This document shows positions 1 through 6,661 of a DNA stretch of 32,101 nucleotides, piece after piece. The notes below the pieces were generated by a model that was not told where the DNA came from, searched no databases, and worked only from the letters and a program-made list of their open reading frames with translations. Numbering within the stretch: the stretch's first letter is position 1; each line of letters starts with the position of its first letter. Location of the stretch: the NCBI GenBank assembly GCA_964480565.1, contig CAYZSU010000022.1:1-32101 (forward strand). Reading direction: 5' to 3'. The position numbers were made by a program, and so were the translations under genes. This DNA comes from CAYZSU01 sp964480565 (GTDB lineage Bacteria; UBA10199; 2-02-FULL-44-16; JAAZCA01).

Positions 1-46
1 CATAGCACACACTTGAGTTGCGGACTAGATGCTCTTCGCTAAGCGG

Positions 47-226
47 TTACAATAATTCAGATGGATTGCGAATTAGTCTATCTTCAATTTCGGGGATAAG
101 TAGATCAATAATCAAGGTTGTTGGATCGTGAAAATGATGTCGAAGTAATGTGGATTTGCCAGTTCCTCTTGCACCAAACAAGAAAAAACTGTGTTTTATT
201 GGTAATTTAAGTGTTCGCTGGAACAT
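47..226 (-). pseudogene. truncated AAA ATPase remnant (N-terminal P-loop piece)
   Basis: Reading the minus strand from an ATG at 226 gives 59 residues and then TAA. The translation begins MFQRTLKLPIK and contains a Walker A motif, FGARGTGKST (residues ~18-27), followed by IDLLIPEIEDRLIRNPSELL. This is the N-terminus of the common ATP-binding family with an AAA_14-type ATPase and a C-terminal DUF4143 domain (often linked to toxin-antitoxin or mobile loci), whose full members are about 380-420 residues. Walker B, the sensor motifs and the C-terminal domain are missing, so the gene is broken after roughly 15 % of its length. The GGAG ribosome site is at 228-231, inside an inverted repeat. A non-functional fragment is most likely; a functional micro-protein is unlikely. 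Family assignment is from pattern recognition only. Confidence 0.6.
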
Positions 227-227
227 G

Positions 228-254
228 CTCCATAATAGTACGCCGATTATGGAG
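228..254. repeat. perfect 9-bp inverted repeat over the ATPase-remnant ribosome site
   Basis: CTCCATAAT (228-236) and ATTATGGAG (246-254) form a perfect 9-bp stem with a 9-nt loop. On the minus strand the stem contains the GGAG that precedes the ATG at 226 by one base. It could be an operator or an RNA hairpin occluding translation start. It may also be a relic of the mobile locus that carried the ATPase. Confidence 0.45.
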
Positions 255-552
255 TGTTATCAAGTTGCTTGAGTAGACATTTTTAAACAATCCTTTGGAA
301 CATCTTTTGAGGATACTCCCATATGGGGCGATATGCATTTTTCAAAAGCTCCATATGGTATCTGTGTCTCATCAATCGAAGGGATGGCAGAGTTTGCATG
401 CTGGGATATATACGTATCTAAGTCCGGCGATATATGATAAGTTCTTGCATTTAAGTCGATTTTAAGATGTTTCTTTAGGGTTTATGATGGAATTTATACC
501 GATAAGTCAGGGTGTTTCTTCTCCGCTCAAATCAAGCCTATTAAAATTATTT
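255..552. other. non-coding stretch, no gene recognised
   Basis: Only short open stretches are present. One runs from about 273 to 437 on the plus strand (around 54 codons, first ATG at 333, reading MHFSKAPYGI), and a 26-codon one starts at 484. Neither has a good ribosome site or a recognisable family, so neither is called. No clear terminator for mtnA is visible just past its stop. Confidence 0.4.
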
Positions 553-1593
553 CTAGGCCAATAATTTACTTAAGTTTTCTGTGTAATCCGGTTTAACAAT
601 GCCTTTTTCCGTAATAATACCGGATATTAAATGATTTGGCGTGACATCAAATGCTGGGTTTATAATATCTACATAGTCCGGTGTAATCTGTGTTTGTCCA
701 ATATGCGTGACTTCGCTGCTATCGCGCTCTTCAATGGGAATGTCTTTTCCAGAGTGAATATTAAAATCAATGGTGGATAAAGGGGCTGCAACATAAAATG
801 GAATGCGATGATAATGCGCAAGCACTGCCACACCGTATGTACCAATTTTATTGGCCACATCGCCATTGCCTGCAATGCGATCTGCACCAACGATGCATGC
901 CTGTACTTTGCCTGCTTGCATGACTGAGGGCATCATATTATCGGTAATTACAGTTACTTGAATGCCATGTTTTTGAAGTTCCCATGCGGTGAGTTGCGCA
1001 CCTTGGAGCCGTGGTCGTGTTTCATCCGGATTTAGATGGATTTGCTTGCCTGCGTGATTGGCTGCATAAATAACTCCAAGAGCAGTTCCAAAACCGGCTG
1101 TGGCTAATGCGCCCGCATTGCAATGCGTGAGCACGCCCATGCCATTTTCCAATACCTGTTGCCCATATTTTCCCATCTGCTGATTAGCGCTGATATCATC
1201 ATTGTAAATGTTGATCGCTTCGTCTTTTAATTTACAAATGATTTGTTCAACAGGTTGCTCTGCATTGGCATTCATGCAGGTTTTCATACGCTCAATGGCC
1301 CAAAATAAATTGACAGCAGTTGGGCGAGTAGCAGCTAAACGATCACAAATTGAGTTGATCTTAAATTTGAATGATTCAAAATCATTAACACCCGTGCCCT
1401 GTGCACCTAAGGCAATGCCAAATGCTGCCGCAACACCAATAGCAGGTGCGCCGCGAATTACCATTGTTTCAATAGCTATCGCAATGCCTAGATAATCTTC
1501 ATAGGTATTATATACTTCCTCAGTTGGAAGCTTACGTTGGTCCAACATAATAACTTTATTATTATCCCATTTGATTGTTTGAATGGTGTCCAT
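553..1593 (-). CDS. mtnA: S-methyl-5-thioribose-1-phosphate isomerase
   Basis: Converts methylthioribose-1-phosphate to methylthioribulose-1-phosphate in the cytoplasm during salvage of methylthioadenosine; homologues also act on 5-deoxyribose-1-phosphate. The protein has 346 residues, normal for MtnA of the eIF2B-alpha-like fold. Visible motifs are VIRGAPAIGVAAAFG (~45-59), THCNAGALAT with the catalytic Cys at 158, and GADRIAGNGDVANKIGTYG with the catalytic Asp at 238. The spacing matches the Cys160/Asp240 pair of the Bacillus enzyme. The start ATG at 1593 has an AAGGA site about 8 bases upstream. It lies downstream of gatB on the same strand, separated by a hairpin repeat element at 1642-1766, and may be co-transcribed with gatCAB. 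No mtnK, mtnN or mtnP lies nearby; a class II aldolase about 21 kb away is a possible pathway partner. The family is clear, the physiological substrate less so. Confidence 0.95.
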   Translation of the reverse strand: MDTIQTIKWDNNKVIMLDQRKLPTEEVYNTYEDYLGIAIAIETMVIRGAPAIGVAAAFGIALGAQGTGVNDFESFKFKINSICDRLAATRPTAVNLFWAIERMKTCMNANAEQPVEQIICKLKDEAINIYNDDISANQQMGKYGQQVLENGMGVLTHCNAGALATAGFGTALGVIYAANHAGKQIHLNPDETRPRLQGAQLTAWELQKHGIQVTVITDNMMPSVMQAGKVQACIVGADRIAGNGDVANKIGTYGVAVLAHYHRIPFYVAAPLSTIDFNIHSGKDIPIEERDSSEVTHIGQTQITPDYVDIINPAFDVTPNHLISGIITEKGIVKPDYTENLSKLLA

Positions 1594-1641
1594 AAGGAGA
1601 TCCTTTTTTTATTGTAGGACTGTTGATAAATAGCAATTCAG

Positions 1642-1766
1642 GGGGTTGTTCAAAAATATCCAGATTCAAGGCGGACAGCAAATTCAATGAAGGCGCATAC
1701 ATAAGAGTATGTAACTGAAATTGATTTGCTGGACAACACCGAAGATGGGCGTTTTTCAACAACCCC
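1642..1766. repeat. hairpin repeat element, copy 1 (overlaps gatB stop)
   Basis: The element is 125 bp long and bounded by GGGGTTGTTCAAAAA (1642-1656) and TTTTTCAACAACCCC (1752-1766). The interior is an imperfect palindrome: CAGCAAATTCAAT pairs with ATTGATTTGCTG, and CATACATA pairs with TATGTA around the centre. It is closely similar to copies at 5136-5262 and 6521-6645. A left flank containing GGACTGTT and TAGCAATT is shared with those copies. There is no coding capacity of its own, so it looks like a MITE-like or REP-like non-autonomous element. Its right end supplies the last codons and the TGA of gatB. Confidence 0.85.
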
Positions 1767-3201
1767 ATTGTGTGAGTTTTTTCTTGAGTAGATCATTAAC
1801 TATCCCTGGGTTGGCCTTACCCTTAGTGGCTTTCATGACTTGACCTACAAAAAAACCAAATACAGCTGTTTTTCCAGAATGATACTGCTCAATCTGTTTG
1901 CTACATGAAACAAGAATATCATCGATGATTTTTTCAAGCTCAGTAGTGTCGTTTAACTGTACGAGGCCTTTATCGGATATTATTTTTTTAGGGGAGTTGC
2001 CACTAGCAAACATATCGATAAAGACATCCTTAGCGATTTTTCCGGAGATCGTATTGTCGTCAATAAGTAATATTAGCGCGGCTAAGTCCGTTGCTGTGAC
2101 CTTGCAATCACAAATAGTCATATTGCTATCGTTTAATTCGCGAAGAAGCTCGGATAATATCCAATTGCTGGCTTTTGTGGCATTGGCACCTGCTCCAACC
2201 ACATCTTCAAAATAATTAGCCAGATGTTTGTCATCTGTAAGTATTTTGGCATCATAATTGCGAATGTCATAGTCACGAATAAATCGCTTGGCGCGTTCTG
2301 GTGCTAGCTCTGGTAAGTCTTGTTTGATGGCATTAATATAGTCATCAGTGACAATAAGTGGAAGCAAGTCTGGTTCTGGAAAATACCGATAATCATGCGC
2401 TTCTTCTTTGCTTCGAAGTGAATATGTTTTTCCTTGGGCATCATTCCATAAACGGGTTTCTTGAATGACAATGTTGTCACTGTCAAGTACTTGAGCTTGG
2501 CGCTTTACTTCATAATCAATGGCATGCTCCACTGCCCGATAAGAATTTAAATTTTTCATTTCTGTGCGTGTGCCAAATTTCTTTTGACCTTTCGGACGAA
2601 TGGATACATTGGCATCGCATCTGAAATTTCCTTCCTGCAAATTTCCCTCGCATACATCTAAATAGACAAGTACATTGCGAAGTACACGTAAGTATTCACC
2701 TGCTTCTTTGGATGTACGCATGTCAGGTTCTGATACAATTTCAATCAGCGGCATGCTGCAACGATTAAAATCAACGAGGCTCGCATTGCTCGACCCTTGA
2801 TCGTGAATGGATTTGCCTGCATCTTCTTCCATATGAATGCGCGTAATACCAATATATTTTTCTTGATCGTCGATTACTATATTTAAATGGCCGCCCAGGC
2901 ATAGTGGAAGGTCAAATTGAGAAATTTGATATCCCTTTGGTAGGTCAGGGTAAAAATAATTTTTTCTGGAAAATACACTTTTATTTTGAATAGTACAACC
3001 AAGTGCTAGCCCCGCTTTAATCGCCATTTTTACAGCTGTTTTATTGATAGTGGGTAGCGTGCCCGGCTGACCAGTGCATATTGGGCAAATATTGCTATTG
3101 GGTGCATTGCCAAATGATGTTGAGCATGTACAGTACATTTTGCTTTTTGTATTTAATTGGGCATGAACTTCAAGGCCAATAATTGTTTCATAATCAGGCA
3201 T
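1756..3201 (-). CDS. gatB: Asp-tRNA(Asn)/Glu-tRNA(Gln) amidotransferase subunit B
   Basis: This is the kinase/tRNA-binding subunit of the GatCAB complex, which phosphorylates and then amidates Glu-tRNA(Gln) or Asp-tRNA(Asn). The chosen ATG at 3201 gives 481 residues starting MPDYETIIGLEVHAQLNTK, the typical GatB N-terminus. It has an AAGGA site 8 bases upstream inside the end of gatA and starts one base after the gatA stop; an upstream start at 3255 would add 18 atypical residues and overlap gatA. Motifs include the zinc-site cysteines (YCTCSTSFG, CPICTGQPG), the conserved RKNYFYPDLPKGYQISQ, and HMEEDAGKS. The C-terminus is the YqeY-like tail domain with GKANPGIVNDLLKKKL. The last residues (WGC) and the stop are read from a repeat element abutting the gene, an odd but apparently harmless end. 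Confidence 0.97.
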   Translation of the reverse strand: MPDYETIIGLEVHAQLNTKSKMYCTCSTSFGNAPNSNICPICTGQPGTLPTINKTAVKMAIKAGLALGCTIQNKSVFSRKNYFYPDLPKGYQISQFDLPLCLGGHLNIVIDDQEKYIGITRIHMEEDAGKSIHDQGSSNASLVDFNRCSMPLIEIVSEPDMRTSKEAGEYLRVLRNVLVYLDVCEGNLQEGNFRCDANVSIRPKGQKKFGTRTEMKNLNSYRAVEHAIDYEVKRQAQVLDSDNIVIQETRLWNDAQGKTYSLRSKEEAHDYRYFPEPDLLPLIVTDDYINAIKQDLPELAPERAKRFIRDYDIRNYDAKILTDDKHLANYFEDVVGAGANATKASNWILSELLRELNDSNMTICDCKVTATDLAALILLIDDNTISGKIAKDVFIDMFASGNSPKKIISDKGLVQLNDTTELEKIIDDILVSCSKQIEQYHSGKTAVFGFFVGQVMKATKGKANPGIVNDLLKKKLTQWGC

Positions 3202-3202
3202 A

Positions 3203-4681
3203 TTAAGAGTCCTTATTAAAGGCATGTTTTTGATGCCATGGAGTATGTTGTTCATATGTATATGCGATATTTAATATTTCTGCTTCGCCTAACGGTTTAC
3301 CAATTAGCTGCATCCCAATGGGTAGGTTGTCGGATGAAAATCCACATGGAACAGATATACCTGGAAGTCCTGCAAGGTTAACTGCAATGGTATAAATATC
3401 GTTCAAGTACATTTTGATTGGATCATCGATGCGGTCATTTAATTTAAATGCGGGCGTAGGGCATGTTGGGGTTAAAATTGCATCGCATGACTCAAAGGCA
3501 TTTAAAAAATCCTGTTTAATTAATGTGCGTACTTTAAGCGCTTTGGTATAATAGGCATCATAGTATCCAGAGGATAACACATAGGTGCCAATAATAATGC
3601 GAAGCGATACTTCATCGCCAAATCCTGTTGTCCGTGTATCGTCAAAGCATTCAAAAAGATCTGACTTTGGGGATCGTTTTCCAAAGCGCATGCCATCGTA
3701 TTTGGCTAGATTAGATGAGGCTTCTGCAGGTGCAATAATATAGTAGCAGGGAACTGCGTATTTGGTATGTGGTAAGGTGACTTCAGTGATATGTGCGCCC
3801 AAGGATTCGAGCTCTGTGGCTGCTTTTTTGACTGCGGATTCAACTTCTGGATCAATGCCTTTAATGAAATATTCGCTGGGAATGCCAATGACTTTGCCTT
3901 TGATATCACCGGTAAGGGCCTTCGTATAATTAGGAACCTCTGTATTAATCGATGTTGCTTCCTTAGGATCATATCCAGAAATAGCTTGAAGCAGCATGGC
4001 ACAGTCAGTTGTGTTTCTGGCAATAGGTCCAACTTGATCCAATGAACTGGCATAAGCAATGATACCATAACGGCTAACGCGGCCATATGTAGGTTTTAAT
4101 CCGACTGTGCCGCAAAAACTTGCTGGCTGCCGAATGGATCCACCCGTATCAGTGCCAAGAGATGCAGGCACTAAGCCAGCGGCAACACTTGCCGCAGATC
4201 CACCGCTGGATCCACCAGGGGTGTGATTGGTATTCCATGGGTTTTTAACAGGTCCAAATATACTATGTTCATTGGATGAGCCCATAGCAAATTCGTCCAT
4301 ATTAAGTTTACCAAGAATCACAGTTCCTTGATTTAACAGTTTTTCCGTGACTGTAGCATTAAACGGAGGAATATAATTTTTCAATATATTTGATGCACAC
4401 GTGGTTGGAATATCCTTTGTAATTATAATATCTTTTAACCCCAATGGAATTCCTGTCAGAGCACTTGCCGTGCCATCAGCGATTTTCGCATCTGCATGCG
4501 TGGCATGCTCTAGTGCATTTGTTTCACAAAAATGAATAAAACTATTATATTCAGTGTCTGCTAACTTCGCATGAGCCAAATATGTTTGAGTGAGTTCAAC
4601 GGCACTGATTTTTTTTTCAGCCAATGCCTGACTTAGTTCAGAAAGTCCCATAGATAATATGTTATTGGGTAATTTAGTCAT
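3203..4681 (-). CDS. gatA: Asp-tRNA(Asn)/Glu-tRNA(Gln) amidotransferase subunit A
   Basis: Glutaminase subunit of GatCAB: it releases ammonia from glutamine or asparagine for transamidation. The product has 492 residues, the usual length, and belongs to the amidase signature family. The Ser-cisSer-Lys triad is visible as Lys83 (GLKDIII), Ser158 in GGSSGGSAA and nucleophile Ser182 in GTDTGGSIRQP. The ATG at 4681 overlaps the end of gatC by 8 bases (ATGACTAA), and AAAGGTG lies upstream inside gatC, so translational coupling is likely. A TTG two codons earlier (4687) is an unlikely alternative. gatB follows after one base. Confidence 0.97.
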   Translation of the reverse strand: MTKLPNNILSMGLSELSQALAEKKISAVELTQTYLAHAKLADTEYNSFIHFCETNALEHATHADAKIADGTASALTGIPLGLKDIIITKDIPTTCASNILKNYIPPFNATVTEKLLNQGTVILGKLNMDEFAMGSSNEHSIFGPVKNPWNTNHTPGGSSGGSAASVAAGLVPASLGTDTGGSIRQPASFCGTVGLKPTYGRVSRYGIIAYASSLDQVGPIARNTTDCAMLLQAISGYDPKEATSINTEVPNYTKALTGDIKGKVIGIPSEYFIKGIDPEVESAVKKAATELESLGAHITEVTLPHTKYAVPCYYIIAPAEASSNLAKYDGMRFGKRSPKSDLFECFDDTRTTGFGDEVSLRIIIGTYVLSSGYYDAYYTKALKVRTLIKQDFLNAFESCDAILTPTCPTPAFKLNDRIDDPIKMYLNDIYTIAVNLAGLPGISVPCGFSSDNLPIGMQLIGKPLGEAEILNIAYTYEQHTPWHQKHAFNKDS

Positions 4682-4973
4682 TATCAATCACCTTTGGTAC
4701 TTGGAAAAAATGGTTGTCAGTTTGCGGTGCTTGTTCGATAATACCTTGAATATTATCAAATGGCATCACTGTGTCATCACGAAGTTCAGTGTAAGAGTCA
4801 TTTGCATGGATAGTAATATTCGTATTGGATGTATCCACTTCTTCTAGCTGGTGAATGTAATTTAACACTGTCTTTGCATTTGTCAGTAATGTGTCTTTAT
4901 TGGATGTTGGCAAATGGATATGGGCTAACCCGGCTATTTTAGTGATAATTGATTCAATATCATTATTGTTCAT
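4674..4973 (-). CDS. gatC: Asp-tRNA(Asn)/Glu-tRNA(Gln) amidotransferase subunit C
   Basis: Small subunit that wraps around GatA and stabilises GatA-GatB. The 99 residues have the family pattern: the N-terminal helix IAGLAHIHL, the central LNYIHQLEEVDTSN, then LRDD and the C-terminal NHFFQVPKVI. The ATG at 4973 has AAAGGA about 6 bases upstream. It is the first gene of gatC-gatA-gatB and is divergent from guaB. The gene order and overlaps show a translationally coupled operon. Confidence 0.94.
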   Translation of the reverse strand: MNNNDIESIITKIAGLAHIHLPTSNKDTLLTNAKTVLNYIHQLEEVDTSNTNITIHANDSYTELRDDTVMPFDNIQGIIEQAPQTDNHFFQVPKVIDND

Positions 4974-5299
4974 AGGGATCCTTTAGTTCATTTATATGCG
5001 CAGTTGTTTGATCCAAAAGTAGGTCAAAAGTCAAGCGCATACTATATAATGATTAGTCTTTACTGATGTGCCAGTCATTCCTTTGACTAGCATTCGACTT
5101 CGCTTAGTGGGACTGCCCTCAAAATAGCAATTTGTGGGGTTGTTCAAAAATGTCCAGATTCAAGACGTACAGCAAATTCAATGAGGGCGCATACATAGGA
5201 GTATGTAACTGGGTTGGATTTGGTTTTACAACGCCGAAGATGGGCGTTTTTTGGGCAACCCCAGTTGACTTTCAGGTTCGCTTCTATATACATCTATAC
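4974..5299. other. divergent gatC/guaB intergenic region with a candidate -10
   Basis: This region must hold promoters for gatC (leftward) and guaB (rightward). TATAAT at 5045-5050 is a good plus-strand -10 hexamer, but no convincing -35 lies 16-18 bases upstream. The rest is repeat copy 2 (5136-5262), which would lie in the guaB 5' untranslated RNA if that -10 is used. No gene is seen here. Confidence 0.35.
5136..5262. repeat. hairpin repeat element, copy 2 (5' of guaB)
   Basis: This copy is 127 bp, running from GGGGTTGTTCAAAAA to TTTTTTGGGCAACCCC, with the same palindromic interior as copy 1 but more decay (GATTTGGTTTTACAACG in place of GATTTGCTGGACAACG). The element happens to be open in the guaB frame, which would falsely extend guaB upstream to 5132. 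The shared left flank (GGGACTGCCCTCAAAATAGC) begins near 5109. Confidence 0.85.
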
Positions 5300-6415
5300 A
5301 TGGAAAAACTTACGATTATTGATGGTATCACTTTTGATGATGTATTGCTAATGCCCGAATCTTCCGATGTTCTGCCAGGTGATGTAGTTACATCGTCTTC
5401 CTTGTCGTCTTCAATATCTTTGCAAATGCCCATAATATCTGCTGCAATGGATACAGTCACTGAAGCTCCTGTTGCAATTTGTATGGCATTGCATGGTGGT
5501 ATGGGAATCATTCATAAGAATTTATCTCACGAAAATCAGACCCTAGAAATCAGTAAAGTTAAGCAGTGCCAGGCACCGACAACGGCAAGTCTCGATGCAA
5601 AAGGGCGCTTGCTGGTAGGAGTAGCTGTGGGTGTTGGTGATACTGAATTTATTCGTGCTGAAAAACTTATCAATGCAGGTGCGGATGTGATTGTGGTTGA
5701 TACTGCGCATGGGCATTCCAAGGGTGTCATCGATATGGTGGCTAGATTGCGTACTGCTTACCTGAATATGCCATTGATTGCGGGTAATATTGCAACTGCT
5801 GAAGCGGCAAATGCACTGATAGATGCGGGTGCAAGTGCATTGAAGGTCGGTATTGGGCCAGGCTCTATTTGTACTACACGCATTGTTGCAGGTTGTGGCG
5901 TACCACAATTAACTGCAATTTCACTAGTGGCTTCTGCAGCGCGCGATAAAAAAATTCCAATTATTTCAGACGGTGGCATTAAATATTCCGGCGATATTAT
6001 TAAAGCCTTTGCAGCAGGTGCAGATATTGTAATGATTGGATCTCTATTTGCAGGTACGGATGAATCCCCTGGTGATCTTATTGAATGTGATGGAGAAAAA
6101 TTTAAAGAATACCGAGGGATGGGCTCAATTGCTGCGATGAAAAAAGGCAGTAAAGACCGTTATTTTCAGGGTGATGTCCAGGATGAGCAAAAACTGGTGC
6201 CTGAAGGGGTGGAGGGCAGAGTGCCATATCGTGGACCATTAAGTGATATTCTATATCAACTTGTGGGCGGTTTACGATCGGGTATGGGATATGTGGGATG
6301 TCGAACTATTTCTGAGATTAACCATAAAGCTCGATTCATTCGTATAAGTAATGCGGGTTTGCGCGAATCTCATGTGCATGATATTGCAATTGCAAAAAAA
6401 GCGCCTAATTACTGA
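5300..6415 (+). CDS. guaB: IMP dehydrogenase lacking the CBS (Bateman) module
   Basis: Oxidises IMP to XMP with NAD+, the committed step to GMP; guaA downstream performs the next step. The ATG at 5300 gives 371 residues starting MEKLTIIDGITFDDVLL. Ribosome binding looks weak, but the upstream in-frame sequence is repeat DNA and family homology begins here. GIGPGSICTTR holds the nucleophile Cys191. The flap has YRGMGSIAAM, the catalytic pair Arg287-Tyr288 in DRYFQ, and KLVPEGVEGRVPYRG. The end (SHVHDIAIAKKAPNY) matches IMPDH rather than GMP reductase. Family members are usually ~485-490 residues: the ~120-residue tandem CBS module between EISKVK (~84-88) and KGRLLVGVAVG (~101-111) is absent. 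Nucleotide regulation through that module must therefore be lost. The DNA at the junction (5566-5577) is GTGCCAGGCACC, a local repeat motif. Confidence 0.95.
   Translation: MEKLTIIDGITFDDVLLMPESSDVLPGDVVTSSSLSSSISLQMPIISAAMDTVTEAPVAICMALHGGMGIIHKNLSHENQTLEISKVKQCQAPTTASLDAKGRLLVGVAVGVGDTEFIRAEKLINAGADVIVVDTAHGHSKGVIDMVARLRTAYLNMPLIAGNIATAEAANALIDAGASALKVGIGPGSICTTRIVAGCGVPQLTAISLVASAARDKKIPIISDGGIKYSGDIIKAFAAGADIVMIGSLFAGTDESPGDLIECDGEKFKEYRGMGSIAAMKKGSKDRYFQGDVQDEQKLVPEGVEGRVPYRGPLSDILYQLVGGLRSGMGYVGCRTISEINHKARFIRISNAGLRESHVHDIAIAKKAPNY
5566..5577. repeat. GTGCCAGGCACC palindrome inside guaB
   Basis: This matches the core of the repeat found at 12832-13022, 17746-17758 and 18979-18991. It encodes residues ~89-93 (QCQAP), exactly where the CBS module is missing from IMP dehydrogenase. 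Confidence 0.6.
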
Positions 6416-6520
6416 TAGTTCTGTCATAGGATTTCCTTTGAAATAGGAGATTTTAGTGCTAGCTGGTAACCCCATCATGGAACGATCTGAATGATCAAAG
6501 GACTGTTAATAGCAGTTTTA

Positions 6521-6645
6521 GGGAGTGTTCAAAAATGTTCAGATTCAAGGCGGACAGCAAATTTAATGAGGGCGCATACATACGAGTATGTAACTGAATT
6601 GGATTTGCTGGACAACGCCGAAGATGGGTGTTTTTCAACACTTCC
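6521..6645. repeat. hairpin repeat element, copy 3 (between guaB and guaA)
   Basis: This copy is 125 bp, bounded by GGGAGTGTTCAAAAA (6521-6535) and TTTTTCAACACTTCC (6631-6645), and its interior is nearly identical to copy 1. Its terminal repeats differ from copies 1 and 2, but both ends differ together, so pairing is kept. It is open in the guaA frame, which gives a spurious upstream extension to 6491. The true guaA ribosome site begins 5 bases after the element. Confidence 0.85.
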
Positions 6646-6661
6646 ATCAAAGGAGTTTATT

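Noticed and set aside
3791..4045. Plus-strand open frame inside gatA
   Set aside because: Shadow of a highly conserved gene on the other strand, with no ribosome site or recognisable domain.
5132..5299. 56-residue N-terminal extension of guaB
   Set aside because: It is translated from hairpin repeat copy 2, and homology to IMPDH begins at MEKLTIIDGITFDD.
5300..6415. GMP reductase instead of IMP dehydrogenase (because of the short length)
   Set aside because: The flap has the IMPDH Arg-Tyr pair and KLVPEGVEGRVPYRG, the C-terminus is IMPDH-like, and guaA follows.
6491..6661. 57-residue N-terminal extension of guaA
   Set aside because: It is translated from hairpin repeat copy 3; the AAAGGAG before 6662 and GMP synthase homology set the start there.
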